Of a stretch of DNA of 34,888 bases, positions 9,439 through 17,404 are shown in pieces. The DNA comes from CAYRVX01 sp964642165. GTDB lineage: Bacteria; Planctomycetota; Phycisphaerae; SM23-33. Numbering within the stretch: the first letter of the stretch is position 1; each line of letters begins with the position of its first letter. Location: NCBI GenBank assembly GCA_964642165.1, contig CAZXOC010000043.1, forward strand, positions 1 to 34,888, read 5' to 3'. The notes below the pieces were generated by a model that ran no database searches, had not been told where the DNA came from, and saw nothing but the letters and a program-made list of their open reading frames with translations. The position numbers and the translations under genes are program-made.

Positions 9439-10656
9439 TCACTCGACGTTGGGCCTGCCGTAGACGCGGATCTCGACGAAGCGGGTCTCCTCGCCGGCCC
9501 AGCCCTGGTTCGTCCAGACGCGGACGTAGCGGCAGCGCGTGCCCTCGTGGGCGACTCCCCGCGCGTCGACCAGCTCGGCCCACCACCACGCGATGTACGC
9601 GGGGTCCGTCCCCGTGCCGAGCCCGCTGGAGTTGTCGTGGTCGTTGTTGAACAGCGTCCGGACGTCCCGGCCGAACTCCGCGTCGCTGGAGGCCTGGACG
9701 ATCACGTCGTTGTAGATCGGCGCCTTCTGGTAGCCGTGCCACACGGCGACGGCGTAGACGGTGTGGACGTCGCCCAAGTCCACCTGGACCCACTGCGGGC
9801 CCCGGCCCAGCTCGACGTAGTCGAACACCCCGCTCTTGATGCAGCCGTCGGTGAGCTGCTCGAGCTCCCCCGTGGCGGGCAGCGGCGTGCTGCTGGTGAC
9901 GGGCTTGCCCCGCGCCAGGTTGACGGTGCCGCCGGCGGGCACGAGGAAGGGCGGCCGGGCGGTCAGCCCGCGCAGGTGCGGCGGCGCCACCTTGGGCGGC
10001 TCGGGCGTGGGCATGCTGATGGCATCGGCGCGGAGGCCGAGGTCCAGCACGGCCAGGGCCCGCCCGCCGGCGAGGAACTGCGCGATGGCCCGGTTCAGCA
10101 TCAGGCTCACGGAGCGCATGGTCATCGAGGCGCACGTCACCGGCCGGATGACGTTCGGACCCCCCGCCCAATTGTGGAACACCAGCCCGCGCGTGCCGGC
10201 GTGGGCCACCGACCTGCCGGAGAACTGGCTCAGCCACTGGCTCGAGGCGATCCGCCCGCCCAGGCCCGGCGTCTCGTGCTGCTCGTGGATCCGCAAGGCG
10301 AGGATGGTCCGCTTCGACGCCCCGAGGGCGAGGACGCCCTTGATGGGCCCGTACCGCCCGCGCCCGGCGACCGGAAGGGCGTAGCCGAGCAGCTCCCCGT
10401 CGCGCCGCACCTCGTAGTACGACATGTCGCCCACCCGGGCGGGCGAGACGGCCCGGGTGTAGGTCGCCACGACCTCCTCGCGTTCCATGCCGTCGGACAG
10501 CAGCCCGAAGGCATCGACCACCGCGCGGACGCGGGCGAAGTCCTCGTTGGCGGCGATGCGTTCGGCCCACTGCGAGCTGGCCAGCGTGAGCACCGCCGAG
10601 CACGCGCCGCACAGGCCCACAATCAACGCCACCGGGTAGATCCTGCTGTTTCTCAT
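9439..10656 (-). CDS. NqrC-like FMN-binding protein fused to a discoidin-like domain, second paralogue
   Basis: The product is 405 aa, starting at MRNSRIYP with GGGAGGA upstream; the longer frame upstream has no signal or SD support. A single N-terminal membrane anchor (about 8-26) is followed by an NqrC/RnfG-type FMN-binding domain: YYEVRRDGELLGYALPV, GRGRYGPIKGVLAL, and the family hallmark EQHETPGLGGRI (about 125-136). Where NqrC carries the flavin-acceptor motif SGAT, this copy has T174-C-A-S177, so the glycine is lost. From about residue 235 a galactose-binding/discoidin-like domain follows (GGTVNLARGKPVTSS, QWVQVDLGDVHTVYAVAVWH, TRCRYVRVWT, RFVEIRVYGR). The domain should face the periplasm. 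It is a clear paralogue of the gene just upstream, separated by 207 bases. I infer an auxiliary or acceptor-docking subunit. Covalent flavin attachment is doubtful. Confidence 0.85.
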   Translation of the reverse strand: MRNSRIYPVALIVGLCGACSAVLTLASSQWAERIAANEDFARVRAVVDAFGLLSDGMEREEVVATYTRAVSPARVGDMSYYEVRRDGELLGYALPVAGRGRYGPIKGVLALGASKRTILALRIHEQHETPGLGGRIASSQWLSQFSGRSVAHAGTRGLVFHNWAGGPNVIRPVTCASMTMRSVSLMLNRAIAQFLAGGRALAVLDLGLRADAISMPTPEPPKVAPPHLRGLTARPPFLVPAGGTVNLARGKPVTSSTPLPATGELEQLTDGCIKSGVFDYVELGRGPQWVQVDLGDVHTVYAVAVWHGYQKAPIYNDVIVQASSDAEFGRDVRTLFNNDHDNSSGLGTGTDPAYIAWWWAELVDARGVAHEGTRCRYVRVWTNQGWAGEETRFVEIRVYGRPNVE

Positions 10657-10863
10657 GGCCGGTCCTCCCACTCGGAGCACCGCGGGTCGGCGCGGCCCCC
10701 CGCCCCGAACGGGGCCCGGGACGGCCGGCACCGACCAGGCAGCGCCTGCACATGGATGACGATCGAGGTGCCGTCTTCTTGGGAGGAATCGGCGCCCGGG
10801 TCGGCGCAGAGAATCGGCCGCCGGAGCGTCGGGCCCCGGCGGCCGAGCAAGCTCACGTGGCGG

Positions 10864-12078
10864 CTATTCCTCGTCCGCCCTGCCGTAGACCTGGATCTCG
10901 ACGAAGCGGGTGTCCTCGTCGCCGCAGCCGCCGTTGGTCCAGACGCGCACGTAGCGGCACTTGGTGCCCTCGTTGTCCGCCCCGCGGGCGTCGGCGATCT
11001 CGCCCCACCAGCGGGAGAAGTAGGCCGTGTCCTTGCCCTCGCCCTGCTCGGAGGAGTTGTCGTGGTCGTTGTTGAACAGCGTGATGACGTTCTGCTTGAA
11101 CTCGGCATCGTCGGAGACCTGCACGATCACGTCGTTGTAGATGACCGGGTTCTTGTAGTAGTGCCAGACGACGACGGCGTAGGTGGTGTGGACGGCCCCG
11201 AGGTCGACCTGGACCCACTGCGGGCCCGGGTCGAGCTCGACGTAGTCGAACTGCCCGCTCTTCTTGACGTCGTCGGTGATCTGGGCCAGCTCGCCGATGA
11301 TGGGCTCGTCCTCCATGCTGCACGTGACGGGCTTGTTCTCGGAGAGGTTGACCGTGCCGCCCTCGGGGACGAGGAACGCCGCGCGGCGGACCTCCTCGCG
11401 GAGGTGCGGGGGCTTCTGTAGGTTCTTGGGGTAGCCGGGTGTCGAGCGGGTCACCGAGTCCGCGTCGAGCTTCAGGTCCAACTCCGCCAGCGCCGCCCCG
11501 CCGGCGAGAAACTGCGCGATCGCCTTGTTGAGGATCTTGCTCATCGAGAACATGGTCTTGGACGCGCCGCTGACGGGCTTGATGATGTTCGGGCCCTTCA
11601 TGCCGGCGTCGAAGACGAGCCCGCCGGTGACGGTCTTGCCGGAAAACTGCCCGAGCCAGTCCATCGAGGCGATCCGCCCGCCCAGGCCGCCCGTCTCGTG
11701 CTGCTCGTAGATCCGCAGGTTCAGGATCTCCTGCTTGCTCGGCGCCAGCGCGAGGATGCCCCGGATGGGCCCGTACTTGCCGCGCCCCTCGATCTCCACG
11801 GCGTAGCCGAGAAGCTCCTCGCCGCGCCGGGCCTCGTAGTAGGCCATCTCGCCCTTCTTGGTCGGCACGACGGCGGAGTCGTACGCGCCGATCACCGCCC
11901 CGCGGTCGACGTCCTGGGCGACGAGCCCCAGCGCCTGGACGATGGCCTTCATCCGGGCGAAGTTCTCGTTGGCCTCGATCAGGCCGCGCCAGTACGAGTT
12001 GGCGAACGTCAGCACGCTGGCGCAGCCGACGCACAGGACGACGATGAAGGCCACCGGGTAGAGCTTGTTGTCTCTCAT
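10864..12078 (-). CDS. nqrC: NqrC-like FMN-binding subunit fused to a discoidin-like domain
   Basis: The product is 404 aa, beginning at MRDNKLYP. Its ATG overlaps the nqrB stop in an ATGA junction, so the two are translationally coupled. One N-terminal membrane segment (about 7-26) precedes an NqrC-type FMN domain with EGRGKYGPIRGILAL and YEQHETGGLGGRI (about 124-136). The flavin-acceptor site reads S170-G-A-S173, a Ser version of the canonical SGAT, so ApbE-type flavinylation is plausible but on serine. From about residue 240 comes a discoidin/galactose-binding-like domain (GGTVNLSENKPVT, QWVQVDLGAVHTTYAVVVWH, TKCRYVRVWT, RFVEIQVYGR). Classical NqrC is about 260 aa and has no such domain. 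In Na+-NQR this subunit passes electrons through FMN on the outer membrane face. The extra domain would sit outside the membrane. Confidence 0.9.
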   Translation of the reverse strand: MRDNKLYPVAFIVVLCVGCASVLTFANSYWRGLIEANENFARMKAIVQALGLVAQDVDRGAVIGAYDSAVVPTKKGEMAYYEARRGEELLGYAVEIEGRGKYGPIRGILALAPSKQEILNLRIYEQHETGGLGGRIASMDWLGQFSGKTVTGGLVFDAGMKGPNIIKPVSGASKTMFSMSKILNKAIAQFLAGGAALAELDLKLDADSVTRSTPGYPKNLQKPPHLREEVRRAAFLVPEGGTVNLSENKPVTCSMEDEPIIGELAQITDDVKKSGQFDYVELDPGPQWVQVDLGAVHTTYAVVVWHYYKNPVIYNDVIVQVSDDAEFKQNVITLFNNDHDNSSEQGEGKDTAYFSRWWGEIADARGADNEGTKCRYVRVWTNGGCGDEDTRFVEIQVYGRADEE

Positions 12079-13097
12079 GTTGCGGTCTCCGTCGGGGTGC
12101 GCCGCAGGACGACGTCCAGCATCGGCGCGAAGAGGTTGCCCACGAGGATCGCCGACAGCATCGCTTCGCTGTAGTTCGAGAAGCACCGCATCAGGACGGC
12201 AATGCCGCCGATCAGCACGCCGTAGATCCACTTGCCCAGCCACGTGTGCGGCGAGATCGCCGGGTCGCACGCCAGGAAGCACGCGCCGAACAGGAACCCG
12301 TTGGCGGCCACCAGGTGCAGCGGCGAGCCCAGCTCCGGCGGGAGCTTGTCCGACGCCTGCATGGCGTAGGCCAGGCCCAGCCCCGTGCCCACGATCGCCA
12401 CGAGGCTCTGCCAGTTGCCCGGCCGGGCGACGACCATCGCCACCGCCCCGAGCAGGATCGCCCCGCCGGCGATCATCCAGGCGTTGCCGGCATGGAGGTT
12501 GACCATGTTGCCGAGGTAGGTGCCTCCGACCATGGCCGGGTAGACCGGGTAACTGAACATCAGGAAGCCCTTGCCGATCAGGACGGGGCTGAAGACATGG
12601 TGCCCGGTGCCGCCGAAGACTTCCTTGCCGAAGAAGATCCCGACGGCGGAGCCGATGGCGATCATCCAGAGGGGGATCACGTCGCCGGCGGCCTCTCCCG
12701 CGCCGGGCTGGCTGGCGGGCGCCGTCGCGGCGGGTTTGGTGGCGGCGGCCTGGGACGCCGCCCCGGCGCCCTGGGGCGACGCGGGGAAGGGCATGACCAG
12801 CGCGAACAGCACGGCGTAGGTCAGGGCCCCGCCGCTGACGGGGCGCTTGCGGACCAGGGCGAAGACGATCTCGACGGCGATCGCCGCCGCCGCCGCCACC
12901 GCCAGGACCGCGAAGATCCGCGCCCCGAAGTACCAGGCGGCGAGAACGACGCACGGCACGGCGGCCACCAGGGCGCACACGAGATAGCGCCGCATGTCTC
13001 GCCCGCCGGGCAGACCGGGCATGGGCGGCTCCCAGTCGGCCCGGCCGACGGCCAGGCTGATCGGATCCAGGGAGAAACGGCTCGGCTCTTCAGCCAC
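12075..13097 (-). CDS. nqrB: NqrB/RnfD-family membrane subunit lacking the usual flavinylation segment
   Basis: The product is 340 aa with several hydrophobic segments (about 38-80, 88-105, 141-157, 205-225, 232-246, 262-278, 288-304, 312-330). NqrB signatures are clear: FFGKEVFGGTGHHVFSPVL (156-174), FSYPVYP (181-187), ACDPAISPHTWLGKWIYGVLIG (277-298) and NLFAPMLD (321-328). NqrB normally carries a DGxSGAT motif after the AYP stretch for a covalently bound FMN. Here the same place reads MVGGTYLGNMVNLHAGNAW, with no GAT motif and a shortened loop. An Ala/Pro/Gln-rich low-complexity insert occupies 107-139. Classical NqrB is about 400 aa. The gene sits 44 bases after nqrF and overlaps nqrC by four bases. 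I infer a membrane subunit of an NQR-like complex with a changed electron path. Confidence 0.88.
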   Translation of the reverse strand: MAEEPSRFSLDPISLAVGRADWEPPMPGLPGGRDMRRYLVCALVAAVPCVVLAAWYFGARIFAVLAVAAAAAIAVEIVFALVRKRPVSGGALTYAVLFALVMPFPASPQGAGAASQAAATKPAATAPASQPGAGEAAGDVIPLWMIAIGSAVGIFFGKEVFGGTGHHVFSPVLIGKGFLMFSYPVYPAMVGGTYLGNMVNLHAGNAWMIAGGAILLGAVAMVVARPGNWQSLVAIVGTGLGLAYAMQASDKLPPELGSPLHLVAANGFLFGACFLACDPAISPHTWLGKWIYGVLIGGIAVLMRCFSNYSEAMLSAILVGNLFAPMLDVVLRRTPTETAT

Positions 13098-13141
13098 GGC
13101 GACGACCTTTCCTGCTGGCTTGGCGGCGTGGTTTCCTGGGG

Positions 13142-14230
13142 CTAGAACTTGTCATAGAAGACCTGGTCCTCGGCAAGCTCCTTGTCCTGGAGGACCTTCA
13201 TGGTGGCGTCGATCATGGGCTCCGGGCCGCAGAGGAACGCCTGCCGGGGCCCGGCGTCGGGGCAGTGCTTGGCCACGCTGAGGTGGATGAAGCCGGTCTC
13301 GCCGCCCCAGTCGGCGTCCTGCTCGCCGGGCTCGGAGAGGGCGAAGTGGACGCGGAAGTTGGGCAGGTCCTTGGCGAGCTCGGAGAACTCCTCGTAGTAG
13401 AGCAGGTCGGCGGTGGTCCGCGCGCCGAAGTACAGGGTGCACTTGCGGTCCGGGGAGCGGTTGTAGAGGTAGTGGATGATGGACTTCATGGGGGCCATGC
13501 CGCAGCCGCCGCCGACGCAGATGATCTCGGTGTCGGCGCCCTCGTCGAGGATGAACTCGCCGTACGGGCCGGTGAAGGTGACCTCGTCGTCCACCTGGAC
13601 GTTGTGGAGGTAGGTCGAGCCCAGCCCGCCGGGAATGAGGCGAACGACCAGCTCGATGTCGTTCTTCTCGTGCGGCGGGGAGCTGACCGAGTAGGCGCGG
13701 TAGACCGGCGGCGACTGCCCCGGCACCTGCACCTGGACGTACTGCCCGGGCTTGAAGTCGATCTCCTCGGGCTCGACGAGCCGCAGGCGAATCTCCCGCG
13801 TGTCGTGCGTGAGCATCCGCGCCGCGGTGACGACGGCCTTGAACTCCTGGACGTTCAGGTAGTCCTCGCGGACGTGCACGCGCAGGGGCTCCTTGACCTT
13901 CACCTGGCAGGCGAGCCGCGTGTGCTCGTCGATCTCATGCCGGGTCAGGAAGGGCAGCTCCGTCGGCAGCACGGGCCCGCCGCCGTCGAGGATCTGCACC
14001 TTGCAGAAGCCGCACGTCCCCTGCCCGCCGCAGGCCGACGGAATGAAAATCCGCTGCTCGTACAGCGCTTCCAGCAGCGTGCAGCCGCCCTCGATGGTGA
14101 AGGGCTCTTCCTCGTTGACCTTGATCTCGCACGGGCCGTAGTTCGCCAGGAACCGGTTGGCGATCAGCAGCAGCGCCGACAGCAGCCCGCCCACGATCGA
14201 CATGACCACGATGGCATACAAGTACGTCAT
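13142..14230 (-). CDS. nqrF: NADH-oxidising NqrF subunit (2Fe-2S ferredoxin + FAD/NADH domains)
   Basis: The product is 362 aa. An N-terminal membrane helix (about 4-26) precedes a plant-type ferredoxin domain with cluster cysteines C67, C73, C76 and C108 (SACGGQGTCGFC and RLAC). The FAD-binding motif RAYS (178-181) is present, followed by GPYGEF (221-226), the NAD-binding GGGCGMAP (240-247) and CGPEPM (334-339). It ends in a DKF tail like the acidic/aromatic end of NqrF. All parts needed to oxidise NADH and pass electrons via FAD to the 2Fe-2S cluster are visible. NqrF is specific to the Na+-NQR family rather than Rnf, which argues that this cluster is NQR-like. It lies 46 bases downstream of nqrE. 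Confidence 0.95.
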   Translation of the reverse strand: MTYLYAIVVMSIVGGLLSALLLIANRFLANYGPCEIKVNEEEPFTIEGGCTLLEALYEQRIFIPSACGGQGTCGFCKVQILDGGGPVLPTELPFLTRHEIDEHTRLACQVKVKEPLRVHVREDYLNVQEFKAVVTAARMLTHDTREIRLRLVEPEEIDFKPGQYVQVQVPGQSPPVYRAYSVSSPPHEKNDIELVVRLIPGGLGSTYLHNVQVDDEVTFTGPYGEFILDEGADTEIICVGGGCGMAPMKSIIHYLYNRSPDRKCTLYFGARTTADLLYYEEFSELAKDLPNFRVHFALSEPGEQDADWGGETGFIHLSVAKHCPDAGPRQAFLCGPEPMIDATMKVLQDKELAEDQVFYDKF

Positions 14231-14276
14231 GACTCTTGTCTTCCGCTCCTGTCCGCCGCGCGGCGGGCCCGGGGCG

Positions 14277-14927
14277 TCATCCCAGGTCCACCACGCCGGT
14301 GAAGCCCATGAACGCCATGGCCATCAGCCCGGTGATGATCACGGCGATGCCCAGCCCCCGCAGCGCCTTGGGCACCGGCGCCTTCGCCAGCCGGACCCGC
14401 AGTCCCGCCATCAGGCAGATCGCCAGCAGGTAGCCCAGCCCCGAGCCCAACGCGTAGGCCGTCGTCCGCAGCAGCCCGAACTTGTAGTCCGGGTTGATCA
14501 TCAGCTCGCTGACGCCCAGGATCGCGCAGTTGACGGTGATCAGCGGCAGGAAGATGCCCAGGTTGTAGTACAGCACCGGGCTGAACCGCTCGATGACCAT
14601 CTCCACCAACTGCACGAACCCCGCGATCAGCATGATGAAGATCAGGAACCGCAGGTACGTCAGGTCGGCGGGGATCAGCGGGGCGGCGCGCCCGAGCTTC
14701 GCCGCGTCCTCCGCCGAGATCAGCACGCCGTAGTAGATGAAGTAGTTGATGACGGCCGTGCAGACCGTCACGAACGTCACCGCGACGCCCATGCCCCAGG
14801 CGGTCTTCATCGTGCGGCTGATGGCGATGAAGCTGCACATGCCGAGGAACTTGGACAGGAGAATGTTGTTGGTGAGGATCGCGGCCAGGAAGATCACGGT
14901 GGCCGCGGCGATGGGGGACTCGGGCAT
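14277..14927 (-). CDS. nqrE: NqrE/RnfA-family membrane subunit
   Basis: The product is 216 aa. The ATG at 14927 follows the nqrD stop by two bases; the upstream extension of the frame overlaps nqrD and is not supported. There are about six hydrophobic helices. The inverted-topology signature is present: LSKFLGMC (C31) in the first half and LITVNCAILG (C134) in the second. In Na+-NQR the matching cysteines of NqrD and NqrE together hold a 2Fe-2S cluster in the middle of the membrane. Both are kept here. NqrE and RnfA are homologous; the nqrF neighbour favours NqrE. Confidence 0.93.
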   Translation of the reverse strand: MPESPIAAATVIFLAAILTNNILLSKFLGMCSFIAISRTMKTAWGMGVAVTFVTVCTAVINYFIYYGVLISAEDAAKLGRAAPLIPADLTYLRFLIFIMLIAGFVQLVEMVIERFSPVLYYNLGIFLPLITVNCAILGVSELMINPDYKFGLLRTTAYALGSGLGYLLAICLMAGLRVRLAKAPVPKALRGLGIAVIITGLMAMAFMGFTGVVDLG

Positions 14928-14929
14928 GG

Positions 14930-15574
14930 CTACTGCGCCTCCGGGTGTTCGGTGAGCGGTTCCTCGGGCCAGATGGCCCGGACGATCCACACGATGATGC
15001 CCATGGCCAGGAACGCGCCCGGCGGGCCGCTGATGAGCTGCGCGCCGACGTAGCTTCCCGGCAGGATGGGATAGCCCAGGAGCGTGCCGTGGCCGAGCGG
15101 CTCGCGGATCGCGGCGATCGCCAGCAGGACGAGGGCGTACCCCGCGGCGCTGCCGAAGCCGTCCAGGGCGGAGCGGATCGGCCCGTTGCGCATCGCGAAG
15201 CCCTCGCAGCGCCCGAGGATCAGGCAGTTCGTGATGATCAGCGCCACGTACGCGCCCAGGGCCTCGCTCATCGTGAACCAGTAGGCCCGCAGGAACTGGT
15301 AGACCAGCCCCACCAGCGTGGCGATGACGAGCATCTCGACGATCAGTCGGACGCGGTGGGGCGTGACGTTCCGCAGCAGCGAGACCGCCAGCGAACTGAA
15401 GGACGCCACGAACAGCAGCGCCGCCCCCATGACCACCGTGGGCTTGACGTACCCGGTCACCGCCAGCGCGGAGCAGATGCCCAACGCCTGACAGAGGACC
15501 GGGTTGTTGCAGCCGATGCCGTCCTTCACGGGCTGGAGCACGCCGCCCTGCCCGCCGATTGCGCCATTCGACAT
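14930..15574 (-). CDS. nqrD: NqrD/RnfE-family membrane subunit
   Basis: The product is 214 aa, starting MSNGAIGG with GGGAG five bases upstream of the ATG. It is a six-helix membrane protein related to NqrE. It carries NPVLCQALGICSALAVT (C34) and LIITNCLILGRCEG (C117), the two cysteines expected to complete the intramembrane 2Fe-2S site with NqrE. The C-terminus has GYPILPGSYVGAQLISGPPGAF, typical of NqrD/RnfE. It starts only 16 bases after the stop of the upstream Gfo/Idh/MocA oxidoreductase and is followed at once by nqrE, so all of these are probably one transcript. Confidence 0.93.
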   Translation of the reverse strand: MSNGAIGGQGGVLQPVKDGIGCNNPVLCQALGICSALAVTGYVKPTVVMGAALLFVASFSSLAVSLLRNVTPHRVRLIVEMLVIATLVGLVYQFLRAYWFTMSEALGAYVALIITNCLILGRCEGFAMRNGPIRSALDGFGSAAGYALVLLAIAAIREPLGHGTLLGYPILPGSYVGAQLISGPPGAFLAMGIIVWIVRAIWPEEPLTEHPEAQ

Positions 15575-15590
15575 GGGAACTCCCTGTCGC

Positions 15591-16931
15591 CTAGACTTCG
15601 TACGCGGCGGCCGGCAACGCCACACGACCCTTCGCGATGGCCGGGACGACGTTCAGGACGGCGACCGCCGTCGGGTAGCCCACCTCCGCCGGGCACGTCA
15701 GCTTGCTCGGGTCGTTCGCGCGGACGGCATCGAAGAAGTTCTGGAGGTGGAACTGGTGGATGTTCGTCTTCTGCCACAACGCCATGTCGGCGGCGGCCTG
15801 GGGGCTCTTCTTGGGCAGGGCCTTGATCAGCGGGACGGCCTTGTAGCCGTCGCGGTCCACCGTCTCGACGCCCGCCATCCAGTCCGGCAGCGGCGTGCCT
15901 CGCTCGGGCACGAAGTAGCACTTCAGGTGGTTCTCGGAGATCGTCAGCGTGCCCTTGTCCCCCATGAACCGCTCGTAGTAGTGCCCGTAGCCGTTGGTGC
16001 TCTGGACCTGGTAGAACGCCCGCACCGACGGGGCGGCCTTGGGCCGGTACTGGTAGAGGCACATCACGTCCTCGAACCACTCGCGGCCCGGCCAGTAGTC
16101 GTCGCCGCCCATGGCGGTGACGGCCTCCGGCTCGGCGTGGACGAACCAACTGAAGATGTCGATCTGGTGGCTGCCGAGGTCGGCGATCGGCCCGGAGGAG
16201 TACTTCTTGTACCACCGCCAGTTGCGAAACTCGTCCATCGAGCCGTAGCCGAACTTCTTCAGCATGGCGTCCTCGATCACGTACCGCGCGGGCCAAGCCC
16301 GCTTGGGCGAGGCGGCGCGGTTCCATTGCCCGTGGCAGGACCGCATCTTGCCGAGGATCTTGTCCTCGTCGATGAGCTTCAGCGCCCATCGATAGACCGG
16401 GTTGCTCCGCCGCTGGTGGCCGATCTGGAGCATCTTCTTGGCCGCGCGGGCGGCCTTGACCATCGCGGCGGCCTGCTCCAGCGACCGGGACATCTCCTTC
16501 TCGCAGTAGACGTGCAGGCCGGCCTTCAGGCACGCGATGGTGTGCTCGGCGTGCACCCAGTCGGGCGTGGCGACGATGGCCGCGTCCAGCCCCTTCTCCT
16601 TCGCCAGCATCACGCGGTAGTCCTCGTAGACGTTGGCCTTCGGCTGGGTCTTGTACTTCCGGATCGTCCCCGCGCCGTAGCGCTGGGAGAACTTCCAGAT
16701 GTCGCAGACGGCCTGGAACTTCACGCCCGGGATCTTCAGCGCGTCGCGCAGCAGCACCATGCCCTGCGTGCCGGTGCCGATGATGGCGACGTTGACGTCG
16801 GCGGGCTTCGCCGCCTGGGCGAGGCCCCGGCGCACGCCGCCGGCCAGCACGACGCCCGCGCCGGCCGCTCCCGTCGCCGCCAGAAACCGCCGCCGACTCA
16901 TCCGTCCCTTGCCCTGATCCTTGCTTTCCAT
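15591..16931 (-). CDS. Tat-exported Gfo/Idh/MocA-family oxidoreductase
   Basis: The product is 446 aa. A twin-arginine signal SRRRFLAATGAAG (from residue 12) precedes an NAD(P)-binding Rossmann fold with VAIIGTGTQG (about 48-57) and DAAIVATPDWVHAEH. The catalytic EKP of the family is replaced by EKE (YCEKEMSRS). A later DLGSHQIDIFSWF matches the family's DxGxHxID-type active-site helix. Such Tat-exported members are very common in Planctomycetota and act on sugars or related compounds, but the substrate is not predictable here. The start could also be M11; the first ATG is kept because GGGAGAGAGG lies upstream. It is the first gene of the apparent nqr operon, 16 bases from nqrD, an unusual partner for an electron-transfer complex. 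Confidence 0.9.
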   Translation of the reverse strand: MESKDQGKGRMSRRRFLAATGAAGAGVVLAGGVRRGLAQAAKPADVNVAIIGTGTQGMVLLRDALKIPGVKFQAVCDIWKFSQRYGAGTIRKYKTQPKANVYEDYRVMLAKEKGLDAAIVATPDWVHAEHTIACLKAGLHVYCEKEMSRSLEQAAAMVKAARAAKKMLQIGHQRRSNPVYRWALKLIDEDKILGKMRSCHGQWNRAASPKRAWPARYVIEDAMLKKFGYGSMDEFRNWRWYKKYSSGPIADLGSHQIDIFSWFVHAEPEAVTAMGGDDYWPGREWFEDVMCLYQYRPKAAPSVRAFYQVQSTNGYGHYYERFMGDKGTLTISENHLKCYFVPERGTPLPDWMAGVETVDRDGYKAVPLIKALPKKSPQAAADMALWQKTNIHQFHLQNFFDAVRANDPSKLTCPAEVGYPTAVAVLNVVPAIAKGRVALPAAAYEV

Positions 16932-17404
16932 TGCCTCTCTCCCGTCAGTTTGGCCATGCCTGGCCGCCAGGATTTCGGCCCGGTCGGGCGCCCGGCGGCC
17001 GCAATACTACACGTACAACCCAGCGGGGCGCGCCAGGTTTTGCCCGCACCGGCACCGACCCGCCGACACCTGCCTCTGCGCCCGCCAAGCCGGGCGAAAG
17101 GTCGCTATTATGCCCGCGGCGCGGCGCCATTGCAAGCGCCGCGTTGACGGAATAACGTACGGCGGGGTGCTTTCTTAGGCGGCGTTCGCCGCCCCGCGCC
17201 GGCGCGATGTCGCCGCGCCGCGCCGAGACAGCGCGTGCCTCGCCGCCGGCGAGGCGGTAAGGTAAGGGGCGACCGCCGCCGACGGGCGCGGGCGACGACG
17301 TGTGTCGGCAGGAATGCCCGAATGCGAAACTCGGGATTCCGGCGCCCCGCCCCGACGGGCGACGGGTGCCCCGGCTCCGCCGGGCGGACGCCGCGTGCCG
17401 CGCC
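16932..17404. other. Divergent intergenic region between the nqr operon and the kinase/CoADR gene
   Basis: This 473-base stretch holds no convincing gene. It contains a good minus-strand promoter (17107-17135). On the plus strand a TTGACG at 17144-17149 has no clear -10 at normal spacing. No terminator or riboswitch fold is evident by eye. The open frame of the kinase extends upstream to about 17300, but without start-site support. Confidence 0.5.
17107..17135 (-). promoter_or_regulatory. Candidate promoter for the oxidoreductase-nqr operon
   Basis: On the minus strand TTGCAA (17130-17135), exactly 17 bases, then CATAAT (17107-17112). This is one of the best sigma-70-like matches in the window. 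It implies a leader of about 170 bases before the ATG at 16931. Confidence 0.5.

Noticed and set aside
10657..10863. GCCCC-GAAC-GGGGC hairpin (10702-10715) as a terminator between the NqrC-like genes
   Set aside because: The stem is only five pairs and no T-run follows on either strand.
7885..11421. 1178-codon plus-strand frame
   Set aside because: It runs antisense across the methyltransferase/propeller gene and both NqrC-like genes, and the composition is typical of a shadow.
12075..15574. Reading the cluster as an Rnf complex
   Set aside because: rnfB and rnfC are absent, NqrF is present and the NqrB-type FFGKEVFGGTG signature is clear, so NQR-like is the better description.
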